Source of the DNA: Chelydra serpentina
Taxonomy: Eukaryota; Chordata; Testudines; Chelydridae
Assembly: GCA_037349315.1 (NCBI GenBank)
Contig: JBAIAC010000156.1
Coordinates: forward strand, 1,302,001 to 1,366,000
DNA length: 64,000 nt
Reading direction: 5' to 3'
Shown: in pieces, positions 34,036 through 43,211 of the stretch
How positions within the stretch are numbered: the stretch's first letter is position 1
How the letters are laid out: each line of letters opens with the position of its first letter
Notes under the pieces: generated by a model
What the model was told of the DNA's origin: nothing
The model's database searches: none
What the model saw: the letters and a program-made list of their open reading frames with translations, nothing else
Translations under genes and position numbers: made by a program

Positions 34036-34205
34036 CTGTTCGTTGTCATTGTTAATGATAACCAGGTAAGAGTTTTGATCAGTACAGAACTGCTTCGCAC
34101 CCATCCAGTCTGTAGTCGTATTTGAAAAGTAATAGCATGCTTTCGCAAACTTCTTCCAGCCAGCTGCACATTTTATAGACTCTGGGAGAGCATTGCAGAT
34201 GGATG
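34036..34205 (-). CDS. C-type lectin gene, lectin-domain exon 1
   Basis: The acceptor 'ctgccttacag' and donor GAACAG|GTAAGT define a 170-bp exon, phase 1 in and phase 0 out. It encodes SICNALPESIKCAAGWKKF, then KACYYFSNTTTDWMGAKQFC and 'YLVIINNDNEQ'. This is the first third of a C-type lectin domain. It has the first long-form disulfide Cys, the 'GWxxFxxxCYYFS' strand, W and the '(A)xxxC' helix, and the hydrophobic 'LVIIN' strand before the conserved EQ exon boundary. The sequence is closest in style to ASGR/CLEC4/CD209-group lectins. No disabling change is visible. Confidence 0.9.
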
Positions 34206-34620
34206 CTGTAAGGCAGAATTCAGGACAGCCCTGCTTTACCATTGGAAACTCTGGCTCATGCAGAAAGCAGCTTTTTGCTTATTTAGTGAGGTGGCTCACT
34301 GGGAGCGTGTCACATGTTTTCCAGAAATTTCACTGTCTTCCAATTTGTTTCCATGAGCCATTCTGACCTGTAAATCCTTTTTGATTTCTCCAAATCTTGC
34401 TCTTATTCACACTGCCATAAACTCAAAGTGACTCAATATTCTTCTGTTGAGCTACTCTGGATTTATACTAGGTAACCAAGAGCAGAAACTGACTTTCATT
34501 CACTAGCCCCTTTTGATGCTTCTTGGGGTAAAGTTGATAACAATCAACATAGTTTTCAGGGTACCATGAACAGACCATGAGAAAATACCAGAGATGAAAA
34601 TATGCCCGATGTTCTCTCAC

Positions 34621-34710
34621 CTCTCAAATCCCACATTTCCTTAGAGCTCTTGTTCATGTCGCTCTGGAGTCTCTTTCGCTCTATTCGTGCATCACTCAGG
34701 TCCTGCACCA
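34621..34710 (-). CDS. C-type lectin gene, neck exon 2 (coiled coil)
   Basis: The acceptor is 'gcacttttcag', the donor GAGAG|GTGAGA, length 90 bp, phase 1 in and out. It encodes VQDLSDARIERKRLQSDM followed by NKSSKEMWDLR. Leu, Ile and Met at heptad-like spacing and many charged residues indicate a coiled-coil stalk that oligomerises the receptor. Phase and reading join exactly to the lectin exon (DLR-A-SICN). Confidence 0.8.
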
Positions 34711-35099
34711 CTGAAAAGTGCAAAGCATCGTATGACGCAATAGGAAGTAGGCAGCATAGGAGATGAGGTGCTGTGCTGGGGATTTCAGTTCTATTCCCCC
34801 CTCTGTCTGTGAGTCTGGGCAAGTCTCTTTTCCCTCCCGCCCAGTGTCTATCTTGCCTATTTAGATTGTGCAGGCAAGGGCTGTTTTTCTTCATGTGCCT
34901 GTATAGTGCATAGCACAATGGAGCCCTGACTTTGGTGTAATGCAAGTAATAATTGAAATTCAGGTTCAGCTCCATTTGGAGCTGAAAAACTAGGCTTAAA
35001 CTCTTACGAGAGGTAGCCTTCCTCGTGACAGGCCAGATCCTTAATTCCTTCGTTGTGATCGTGTGCTCCTACCATTTATTTGTTGTTTTCACCTGATGT

Positions 35100-35222
35100 T
35101 TCTTGTCTTTGAGTGTAAGCTCTTTGGGGCAGGGACCGTGATTTTTTTTATATGTTTGCACAGCGCCTGGCACGGTAGGGATGGGGCCACTAGGTGGTAC
35201 CACAATACAGATAAACGATAAC
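35100..35222 (+). repeat. SINE 3' half (MIR-like amniote type)
   Basis: It contains 'aagctctttggggcaggga', 'cagcgcctggcacgg' and 'gtaccacaatacagataa', a recurring amniote SINE tail. It is intronic in the lectin gene, and palindromic repeats follow to about 35580. Confidence 0.6.
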
Positions 35223-35795
35223 AATACGCCTCAATTGATGTCAACTGGCAGTTATTGATTTACATCAGCTGAGGATCTTCTAAGTGCCCAGTCTCTTTGT
35301 GTGACCTTAACCAAATCCTTCACCTCTTGCAGCTTCAGTTTCTCCATCTGATTCTCCTTTCACACTATCCAGTGTAAATCAGGAGTAACTCCATTAAGCT
35401 CAGTGCGTCTGATCCTGATCTCACTTAAACCAGTGGGCACCTGCACTAATTCCATTGGCGTCAGTGGTGCTACAGTACTATAAACTGATGTCAGAGCAGA
35501 ATCAGGTCCAAAGGTGTAATTCTGGTGTAAATCAGAAGTAACTCTATCGAAGTCAATGGTTCTTTTCTTGATATAAATGAAAGGAGAATCAGATTTAGGG
35601 GGTGGTTTGTTTAGCTTTTTTCATTATTTACAAAAAGCTTTGAGATGCTTCAGTGGGTGGTGCTGGAGATGGGCCAAGGATTCCTGAAAGGATTAGCATT
35701 GCCAAATTGACCCACCCACCCCTAATTCAAACCCGGCACTTTCCCCTGTTAACCAGAAGTACCTACGTTGCGTTGGCTAGAGTCCCAGAACCTAC

Positions 35796-35858
35796 CGTTC
35801 ATTAGCCTCTCCGAGTGGTTATAGTTTAAAACTTTTAACTCCTCTGACATCTCCAAGT
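35796..35858 (-). CDS. C-type lectin gene, neck exon 1
   Basis: The acceptor is 'ccttttttag', the donor GAACG|GTAGGT, length 63 bp, phase 1 in and out. It encodes LEMSEELKVLNYNHSERLMN. The exon is short and was not obvious as an open frame. It is supported by its splice sites, by phase compatibility with the transmembrane exon upstream (giving KYLEMS) and the next neck exon (giving LMNVVQD), and by heptad-like Leu/Met spacing. It contains NHS, a possible N-glycosylation sequon. Confidence 0.7.
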
Positions 35859-36264
35859 CTAAAAAGGAAACAAAAGAATATGGCTTTTTTCCATTCATGC
35901 TAAAATAAATAGGCCAGACCCTCAGCTAGCTAGAAATGACCACACTGGATCATATCAGGAATCTCTTCTAGTCTAGTATCCTGTCTCCAACAGCGGCCTC
36001 CACCCGCTGCTTCAGGGGAAGGTGCATTGGTGATAACCTGACTCCAAGGGACGTTTCCTCCTACAACCCAATAATGAGAGGTGGGTTTATGCCTTTAAGT
36101 CAGTGGGGCTATGTTGATTTACACAGCTGAGTAGCTGACCCAGTGGAGTTACTCCAGATTTACACCACTGTAACCAAGAGCAGTATCTGATCCCTAAGTG
36201 AGGGATTGCTGGTTTGGGACTTGACTGCATTGACAGGAGTCCCTCCCACCCTTTGTTTTTCTTA

Positions 36265-36570
36265 GGGTATGTCTACACAGCAAAAAAAAAAAAAAAAAAA
36301 AGACCCGTGGCAGCCAGTGTTAGAGCCCAGGTCAACTGGCTAGGCTCACGGCTCTCACGCTGCAGGGCTAAAACTAGCAGTGTAGACATTCAGGCTCAGG
36401 GTCGACACTGGGCTCTGAAAGCTGGGAGGGTCCTGGAGCCCAGCGTCAGCCCAAGCCCGAACATCTGCACTGCTAGTTTTAGCCCCACAAGCCCAAGACA
36501 ACTGACCCTGATCTGAGACCGCTGCCATGGGTTCTGGGTTTTTGGTTTTTTTTACTGTGTAGATGTACCC
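36265..36570. mobile_element. Non-autonomous DNA transposon with fold-back ends
   Basis: The ends are GGGTATGTCTACACAG and CTGTGTAGATGTACCC. The inner arms are inverted: 'gggctaaaactagcagtg' near 36365 against 'cactgctagttttagccc' near 36468. Flanking triplets are TTA (36262-36264) and TCA (36571-36573). A run of 20 A occupies 36282-36301. Confidence 0.75.
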
Positions 36571-36746
36571 TCATCCATTTTGATTTAAAGAGCAAGGACT
36601 GATCTTGTTCAGGTTCTCTAGGAGCTACTGTAATACAAGTAATAATAATAAATAAATAAATATTTCTCTTAAGAGAGGACCTGATGGGTGAATCACTGGA
36701 GCAGGGATTTGTCTGGAGTTGCTGGTAGCACTCCCACACCCCCATC

Positions 36747-37379
36747 CAGGGCTGGTGCAACCACTCCTGGGAGCAGAGGGGGTTGGATGGGTTGGGCGAT
36801 TCTGGGGGGGGTGGCAGTCAGGGGACAGGGAACAAAGGGGGTTGGATGGGTCGGGAGATTCTGGCGGGGGCAGTCAGGGGACAGGCAGCAGTTGGATAGG
36901 TGTCGGAGTCCCGGGGGTCTGTCAGGAGGCGGGGGTGTGGAGAGGGGTCGGGGCAGTCAGGGGCAGGGAACGGGGTAGGGGGGGTTAGATGGGTCAGAGG
37001 GTTCTGGGGGGGCAGTCAGGGGACAGGCAGCAGTTGGATAGGTGTGGGAGTCCCGTGGGTCTGTCAGGGGGCGGGGGTATGGATAGGGGTCGGGGAAGTC
37101 AGGGGACAGGTAGGGGATGGGGTCCTAGGGGAGCAGTTAGGGTGGAGGGGTCTCAGGAGTGGGCAGTCGGGGACAAGGAGAAGGGAAGATTAGATAGGGG
37201 GTGTGGTTCCGGGGTTGGTTAGGGGCAGGTGTCCTGGGAGGGGGTGATCAGGGGACAAGGAGCAGGGGGGGTTGGATGGGTTGGGGGGAAGGAAGTGGGA
37301 GGGAGTGGATGGGGCGGGGGGGGGGGGGCGCAAACTGGAAGTTTTGCCTAGGGTGCAAAATATCCTTGCACCGGCCCTG
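36747..37379. mobile_element. Non-autonomous hAT with G-rich tandem core
   Basis: The ends are CAGGGCTGGTGCAA and TTGCACCGGCCCTG, with a perfect 8-bp TSD, cccccatc (36739-36746, 37380-37387). The core repeats 'gggttggatgggt', 'ggcagtcaggggacaggcag' and 'agttggataggtgt'. It is related to 13067-13847 by its ends and by 'gcctagggtgcaaa'-type inner sequence. It is an intronic insertion in the lectin gene. Confidence 0.85.
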
Positions 37380-37686
37380 CCCCCATCCTCCATGTTCAAT
37401 AGTAGCATGAGCCCATTTAACATTCAGTGGTAAAGTAGAGTTGCTTTGATCCACTGAACCTTGTGCAGTCATCTACACCAGTGCAAGGTGGGGGTAAAGT
37501 AATGCCAAGTCAGGACAGGGCTCAGGACAACATAAAATGAGGCTTACAGCATTGTGACTTTGTTGGAGTTACTCTGGATTTACACTAGTGTAACAGATCC
37601 TAGACACAGAGTATGGTGCTATTTCACCAGCGTTACTGATGTGTGTATACTGGGGGTTCTTTGGCATGAGTGGCACTGAAATCAGG

Positions 37687-37711
37687 GTGTGTGTGTGTGT
37701 GTGTGTGTGTG
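37687..37711 (+). repeat. (GT)n microsatellite
   Basis: A run of about twelve GT dinucleotides in an intron of the lectin gene. A similar run of about eleven lies at 38940-38961. Confidence 0.9.
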
Positions 37712-37732
37712 CATGCTTTGGCACTAGCATAA

Positions 37733-37830
37733 TGTTGGGATATGTTAGGGTTAACTAATCGACATGGCAAGCTGCTAATAAGGGTTTTTGGGGTGTTGTA
37801 ACAGATGTAGGCGTGTACATACTAACAGAC
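37733..37830 (+). repeat. Inverted partial LTR copy
   Basis: It begins 'tgttgggatatgttagggtt', like the start of the minus-strand LTR at 37934-38849. The piece 'tttttggggtgttgtaacag' then 'gtgtacatactaac' is the inverse of 38339-38395, giving a head-to-head arrangement with arms of about 55 bp. Confidence 0.55.
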
Positions 37831-37933
37831 AAAAAGAGTGTGCTGTAACTAAATCAGTGCTTACTGGACAATTGGGTCCAGGGGAACAAGTCTCGCAGTA
37901 AAGAATTCCACCTACTCTGTTCACGACGCCAGA

Positions 37934-38849
37934 TGTTAGAAAAAGAGGAGCAGGTTGACCCAGAGGCAGATTGTTTAGGTTAGTACAGGGGTCGGCAACC
38001 TCCGGCACGCGTGCTAAAAGTGGCACGCGAGCCGGTTTTTGATGGCAGCAAGGGTTCCGCTGTTCTTTTACCCAGGCTGGCAGTGGGCTAAGACCCCGGC
38101 TGGCAGGAGCCCACGGCGGGAACCCCAGAGCAGCAGGGGTCCCGCCGCTGGCTCCACCAAGCGCCCGCTGCTGGCCTGGATGAAAGAACCCAGGCTGGCA
38201 GCAGGCTGAGACCCCGGCTGGCAGGAGCCCACGGCGGGAACCCCAGAGGTTAAAATGTACTACTGGCACGCGAAGCCTTAAATTGTAGTGAATAAATGAA
38301 GACCCGGCACACCACTTCCGAAAGGTTGCCGACCCCTGGGTTAGTATGTACATGCCTACATCCATTGCAACACCCCAAAAGCCCTTATTAAGTAATAGAA
38401 ACACCCACTGTTAGTAAACCCACCCCTATCTATTGCTCATAGCATTACACATATTTCTTTTACCTTGAAGATACATTTCTTTGCAACAATTTGTTGCCAT
38501 AAATCTCCCTCATCAGCAGTTCTTGGGGAGGGCGGGTAGGCGGGGGGAAGGAGTCCTGAGCCAGGGCTTGTTTATGTAGCTGGGAAAGGGAGGGAGGGGA
38601 AGATAACATTCCTTTTACCTTTTTTATACACAAAGGGCATTTCTCTTGCTGCTGCATCCTTATCAATCCTTACAAGAAACAGAGAAGGGAAGAATCTGGC
38701 AACTTATATTTTAGACAAAGAAATACTGAAGAATCTGCAACGTATGTATTAGACACAGAAATACTGCCTACATATGCCTTTGTCCCCTAATGCCATGTCA
38801 GCACGTTAGTAGCTTATTGTTATACTTAACCCTAAAATATCCCAAAACA
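37934..38849 (-). mobile_element. Endogenous retrovirus-like LTR, reverse strand
   Basis: Read on the minus strand, it starts TGTTTTGGGATATT and ends TTTCTAACA. TCTGGCGTCGTGAACAGAG follows directly, a PBS-like stretch beginning TGGCG and partly resembling a tRNA-Lys site. The body includes 'tttgtgtataaaaaagg' (TATA-like). A hAT element is inserted at 37986-38338. Only a short internal stub remains below 37934. Confidence 0.65.
37986..38338. mobile_element. Non-autonomous hAT inserted in the LTR
   Basis: The TIRs are perfect for 16 bp: CAGGGGTCGGCAACCT and its complement. The 8-bp TSD GGTTAGTA is at 37978-37985 and 38339-38346. The internal part contains a ~60-bp duplication ('gaccccggctggcaggagcc' occurs twice, near 38092 and 38211). 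Confidence 0.95.
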
Positions 38850-39155
38850 TAAGATCAGTGTGTGTTACAGATGCTTTGGCACCACTGTGAGATCAGTGTG
38901 TGCTGGGGGTGTTTTGGCACCAGTGTAACTGAAATCTGGGTGTGTGTGTGTGTGTGTGTGTAGAGGGTGGGGGCATTAGCAATGCATTTTTTTCTGTTAA
39001 TTGCTTTTCTGTGATGCTCTCTCCCCACTTCTGCCCCTCTGGCATGCCTGTCCTAGCACAGATATATTAATTCAGAGATGAGAATAAGATCAGTAGGCCC
39101 CTCCCGCACCCAGCCCCCTGCCTAGGTGTCCCTACTAACTTGTGCTGAGACTTAC

Positions 39156-39281
39156 ATTTCACCACTGCTATTGAGAGGAGGACTGCCCACATGGCAAAAC
39201 AAATCCCCATCAGGACATACAGTGTCACAATGGACTTCGGTCTGTAGCCTATTCCTTCATTGGAGTCAGGAATGGGGTCAG
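39156..39281 (-). CDS. C-type lectin gene, transmembrane exon
   Basis: The acceptor 'tgttctccacag' and donor AAAT|GTAAGT delimit 126 bp, phase 1 in and out. It encodes DPIPDSNEGIGYRPKS, then a hydrophobic segment of about 25 residues beginning IVTLYVLMGICFAMW and ending in VVK. Basic residues (RPK) precede the helix and Lys follows it, consistent with a signal-anchor of a type II protein with its N terminus in the cytosol. It has a GY motif just before the membrane. The phase connects the 51-bp exon at 40069 to the neck exon at 35796. Confidence 0.85.
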
Positions 39282-39494
39282 CTGTGGAGAACAGCACTGG
39301 TTAGATCTCTGATGGTACCTCCCTGTACTTTCAGCATTTCCTAGCAGGAAGGGTCCCGGAATCGTTTACCCCAGGACAGGGTTTCACCCAGGCTCTTGAT
39401 GTTAAAGGAAGACTTTGTGGTTATTTCAACTTTTCAGAATCATGTTGGCTTGCACTGAAAACAATGACGATGGCTCTCCCTTTTAAATGAGTAA

Positions 39495-39665
39495 TGGGAA
39501 GTGGTGTGGTCTAGTGGTCACATCCGGGTGGGGTCCGGAATTCAGGACTTCATTCTTTCCCCGTCTCTGAGAGGAGAGTGGTGCCTGGTGGTTAGGGCTG
39601 GGCATCTGGATTCCTGGGTTCTCTCTCCAGCTCTGAGAGGTGAGTGGAGTCTCATGGTTAGATCA
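39495..39665 (+). repeat. Tandem tRNA-like SINE monomers
   Basis: Two A-box-like starts ('gtggtctagtggtcaca' at about 39507, 'gtgcctggtggttaggg' at about 39580) and a third partial one ('tctcatggttagatca') are each followed by 'attcctgggttctc'/'gctctgagaggtgagtg' sequence. This is typical of dimeric turtle tRNA SINEs. Confidence 0.55.
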
Positions 39666-40068
39666 GAAGACTGAGAGCTTGGGGAAGGGACTACAGGACC
39701 TTTCACCTCTAAGGCATTGGCTCCAATCTGGCCCCAGGCAGGGGGTTGGCGGTGGGGTGTCAGGGAAAATGGATATGAGGACTTTAATCTCTAGGGCATC
39801 AGTCCCAATCCAAACCAAAAGGGAGAAGTGGTAGAGACTCCATGGAGTCCCCTAGGGACTCTGCTAATACTGTTAACTTTATGTGGAAGGTGGTCAGATA
39901 TGGGTGGCAAGATAAAACCTTTAGACAGAGCGATTGATTCCAGGTCTATAGAAACCAAAAGTCATTCCCATCTGATGGCTGCTCCATAGCCCATATGAAT
40001 CCAATTACCCCAGAGCAGCACAGGCAATAGAGTCCAAAGGACAGGAGACTGCAGGAATTCCAACTAAC

Positions 40069-40119
40069 CTGTCCTTGGGAGACTTGAAGATGCTGGTTTC
40101 CCGGCTAGCACGTAAACCC
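40069..40119 (-). CDS. C-type lectin gene, 51-bp cytoplasmic exon B
   Basis: The acceptor is 'tcctgtttgcag', the donor GGACAG|GTTAGT, phase 1 in and out. It encodes VYVLAGKPASSSLPRT. It aligns without gaps to the 51-bp exon at 41395-41445 (IYLLSGRPGHASHVRS), so the two are probably products of exon duplication. Both are rich in Ser and basic residues with one Tyr. The role is unknown. The phase fits between the YDDV exon and the transmembrane exon. Confidence 0.65.
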
Positions 40120-40328
40120 CTGCAAACAGGAAGGAAAGTGCAGGCATTGGAGGAAGTGTCAATTCACCCACGATCCAATATGCAGGCTTCTCCAGGCCAC
40201 GTCGCTGCTGGGAGTGTAACTCCACATGCAGTCGTGGTCCCCAACTCATCTCTGGTGAATCCCCACTGACTTCACCAGGGATCAGTTCAGGCCAGGGAGT
40301 GAACAGGAGGAGAAGATGTAGGTTCTAC

Positions 40329-40466
40329 CTGTGCCTTCCTTGCTTCTCTGGCTTGCTACATCTATATTGTCTTTATAAGCTGGTAGCCTCTGTGGTATCT
40401 GATCTTCCATCTCAGACAGGGACACATCGTCATAATCGTCCTCATTGGAAAAACTATCAGGTGAGT
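40329..40466 (-). CDS. C-type lectin gene, cytoplasmic exon with YDDV motif
   Basis: The acceptor is 'tctatttag', the donor GGCACAG|GTAGAA, length 138 bp, phase 1 in and out. It encodes SPDSFSNEDDYDDVSLSEME, then DQIPQRLPAYKDNIDVASQR and SKEGT. The acidic NEDDYDDV resembles a hemITAM (acidic-x-Y-x-x-hydrophobic) or an ITIM-like YxxV motif, and 'PAYKDNI' supplies a second YxxI. These motifs recruit Syk- or SHP-type SH2 proteins in immune lectins, so this is likely the signalling tail of a type II receptor. Function is inferred, not shown. Confidence 0.75.
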
Positions 40467-40697
40467 CTAAATAGATGAGAAGAATTAATCCCAGTGCAGT
40501 AATCTGGGCCAAATCCTCAGACAGTATAAATGGGCATAGCTTCAAGTTACATCAACTGAGGATCTGGCCCCATGAGCTAATATACTTCGATTAGAGCAAA
40601 TCATTTGCATCTGAGAGCATTCATAGGGGATTCCACATCCTGGGCATGGAGCTTTTAGTAGCTTTGGAGTTACAGAACACCTGCAGTGAGATTTCAC

Positions 40698-40787
40698 CAA
40701 CTGCCCTCTTCACTACGAGAAGGATGATGATGATATTATTCATTTCTTTTGGAGCCTCATTCTCTTCTCCGTTATAATGGTGCAAAT
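40698..40787 (-). CDS. Possible extra cytoplasmic exon of the lectin gene
   Basis: The acceptor 'gtttctacag' and a weaker donor GTTG|GTGAAA would give a 90-bp, phase 1-1 exon encoding LHHYNGEENEAPKEM, then a short Ile/Leu/Val-rich stretch and KRAV. Phase fits the chain, but no family similarity was recognised and the ATT/ATC run may be simple sequence. It could be a chance frame. Confidence 0.3.
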
Positions 40788-40859
40788 CTGTAGAAACTGC
40801 TGAAGTTAGGAGATATTGGCTGGTCCAGCAGGTTTGGCTTATGGAGCAAAGCCAAAAGC

Positions 40860-41118
40860 CACTGTGGCCTAGTGGATAGGACACTAGTCTAAGACTCAGG
40901 AGCCCTGGATGCTGTTTGTTGCTCTGCTACTGACCCACCATGTGACCTTGAGCAAATTACTTCCTGATGCTGTCCCATCACATTTGCCTGTCTTGTAAAT
41001 TTAGACTGTCAACTCTTCAGGGCAGGGACTATCTCTGATGATGTGACTGTGTAAAAGCCAGCACAATGCGGCCCTGATCGCAGGTGGGGCTTTGAGGTGC
41101 TATCATAATACAAATAAT
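40860..41118 (+). repeat. MIR-like amniote SINE
   Basis: 'gtggcctagtggataggac' (A box), 'gactcaggagccctgga' region, 'accatgtgaccttgagcaa', 'ctcttcagggcagggacta', 'gcacaatgcggccctgatc' and 'aatacaaataataaa' follow the full SINE order. A reverse MIR-like piece follows at about 41165-41300 ('cacagatgaggaaaccgagg'). Confidence 0.8.
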
Positions 41119-41394
41119 AAAACTGGTGTGTGGGACAGGAGAATGAGTCCCTTTATGCACAGATCTCAAAGCACCTGTTTGAAGGTGGGTTTGAAGTTGT
41201 TACACCTATTTCACAGATGAGGAAACCGAGGCACAAAGAGAGAAGAGGTCCACGGTCGCATATAAATCACCAGCAGAGCTGGGAATAGTCATCTCTACAC
41301 TGGCATCTCGTTGAGATTCTCTTTGAACCATGCTCTGGCCCAGATGCAGAAAGCCTGATCCAAGGAACACGAGGAGGAAATAATATGGACTCAC

Positions 41395-41445
41395 CAGATC
41401 TGACGTGACTTGCATGTCCTGGTCTCCCTGATAATAAGTAAATCC
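41395..41445 (-). CDS. C-type lectin gene, 51-bp cytoplasmic exon A
   Basis: The acceptor is 'tccttgtttgcag', the donor AGATCTG|GTGAGT, phase 1 in and out. It encodes IYLLSGRPGHASHVRS, homologous to exon B at 40069-40119. It is the most 5' exon I can assign, and the start-codon exon further along the minus strand was not found. An alternative reading frame (FTYYQGDQDMQV) is also open, but only this frame matches exon B. Confidence 0.55.
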
Positions 41446-41982
41446 CTGCAAACAAGGAAGGAAAAGGGTATGTGTTTGGAGAAAGTGAGAATTCTCTAGA
41501 AGATACCACTGCAGGATCTGATTCTGGCACCACAATCTGAGAGGCAGCCGTCAAGCTGGTGAAACCAAATTATCTTCACTGCAGCTGCTCTTTGGCAACA
41601 TCAAACTAAAGCAGCATTGGTAAGAGAGCTTTGAATCTGTAAGCGTGAACCTTTTCTACTAGAAACCTGATCCATAGAGATACAGTTATCCGGTCAGGGA
41701 AAGGAAGTGATGCCATGTGTCCTTGGATTTCAAAATATGGCAAACGGTCTTACAAGCTGAGGAGTTGTTCAGCAAACTATTTTGGATAATACATAATTAG
41801 GTCAGAAATTGAGATTGTTCACCAACAGGGGAAAAAAGAGGTGAAACTCATCAAAGAAAAGGTCTGTTACAAATTATGGGCCAGATTCTCAGCAGGTGTA
41901 AATCAGCATTTACTTCAGTGGAGCTACAGCTGATTTTCTTCAGCTGGGGTGTGGCTCATTGACTCCAAGAGAGCAACACCGA
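41446..41982. other. No gene; one palindromic repeat
   Basis: The stretch 41879-41950 belongs to the dispersed palindromic family ('gggccagattctcagcaggt'). The initiator exon of the lectin gene should lie upstream of 41445, but no candidate could be supported. Confidence 0.35.
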
Positions 41983-43135
41983 GGGCTGGTCTACACTAGA
42001 AGAGTTATACCAGTACAGTTTCGCTATCAAGCGTTCTTAGAACTACAATACCCACCTGGTGAAATGAAGAAACAGATTGACAGAGCCAGAAGGGTACCCA
42101 GAAGTCACCTACTACAAGATAGGCCCAACAAAGAAAGTAACAAAACGCCACTAGCTGTCACCTACCGCCCCGCACTAAAACCTCTCCAGCGCATCATCAA
42201 GGATCTACAACCTATTCTGAAGGACGATCCCTCACTCTCACAGACCTTGGGAGACATGCCAGTCCTTGTTTACAGACAGCCCCCCCTACCCGAAGCAAAT
42301 ACTCACCAGCAACTACACACCACACAACAAAAACACTAACCCAGGAACCAAACCCTGCAACAAACCCCAGTGCCAACTCTGTCCGCATATCTATTCAAGA
42401 GACACCATCATAGGACCTAACCACCTCAGCCACACCATCAGGGGCTCATTCACCTGCACATCTACCAATGTGATATATACCATCATGTACCAGCAATGCC
42501 CCTCTGCCATGTACATTGGCCAAACCAGACAGTCTCTACGCAAAAGAATAAATGGACACAAAGCTGACATCAGGAATTATAACATTCAAAAACCAGTAGG
42601 AGAACACTTCAATCTCCCTGGTCACTCAATAACAGACTTAAAAGTGGCAATTCTTCAACAAAAAAACTTCAAAAACAGACTCCAACGAGAAACTGCTGAA
42701 CTGGAATTAATTTGCAAACTGGACACCATCAAATTAGGCCTGAATAAAGACTGGGAGTGAATGGGTCATTACAAAAACTAATTTCCCCCTACCAATTTCC
42801 CCATATTGTTACTCACACCTTCTTGTCAACTGTTTGAAATGGGCCATCCTCATTACTACTACAAAAGTGATTTTTCCTCCCTTGGTATTCTACTGTTAAT
42901 TGAATTGTCTCGTTAGCACTGACACCCACTTGGTAAGGCAACTCCCATCTTTTCATGTACTGTGTATATATACGTGCCACTGTATTTTCCACTCCATGCA
43001 TCTGATGAAGTGGCTTTTAGCCCACGAAAGTTTATGCCCAAATAAATTTGTTAGTCTCTAAGGTGCCACAAGGACTCCTCATTGTTTTTGCTGATACAGA
43101 CTAACATGGCTACCACTCTGAAACCTGTCATCAGT
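41983..43135 (+). mobile_element. Penelope-like retroelement (3' half)
   Basis: The first ~45 bp look like a MITE end (GGGCTGGTCTACACTAGA). From about 42030 the sequence is the end of a Penelope-like reverse transcriptase (LAVTYRPALKPLQRIIKDLQ, PSLSQTLGDMP). A one-base frameshift near 42290 separates it from the linker and GIY-YIG endonuclease. The 3' UTR (42761-43135) ends with 'gatgaagtggcttttagc' and 'gctgatacagactaacatgg'. Copies of this 3' end occur at 27369, 49582, 56815 and 58262. CR1 DNA follows at 43212. Confidence 0.8.
42266..42760 (+). pseudogene. Penelope-like GIY-YIG endonuclease domain
   Basis: This open frame encodes CNKPQCQLCPHI, a CxxC-type zinc-binding linker, followed by VIYTIMYQQCPSAMYIGQTR, the GIY-YIG core (Tyr, then YIG) with a catalytic-type Arg in 'SLRKRINGH'. 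PVGEHFNLPGHSI contributes the C-terminal Glu/His region and LQRETAELELICKLDTIKLG precedes the TGA at 42758-42760. This endonuclease nicks target DNA for Penelope-like retrotransposition. The domain is undamaged to the eye, but the upstream RT is truncated and frameshifted, so the whole copy is dead. Confidence 0.8.
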
Positions 43136-43211
43136 ATAACTGTCGGTTGAGGGCATGATGTTTTTTACCCAATTCTGATATAAGCCTCAGTGTAGATACA
43201 TTTATACTTCT

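Noticed and set aside
37775..38404. 209-codon minus-strand frame
   Set aside because: It spans an LTR end, a PBS-like stub and a hAT insertion with exact TSD, so it is a chance read-through.
41206..41535. Alternative frame FTYYQGDQDMQV for the 41395-41445 exon
   Set aside because: Only the IYLLSGRP frame matches the homologous exon at 40069-40119 and keeps phase 1 at both borders.
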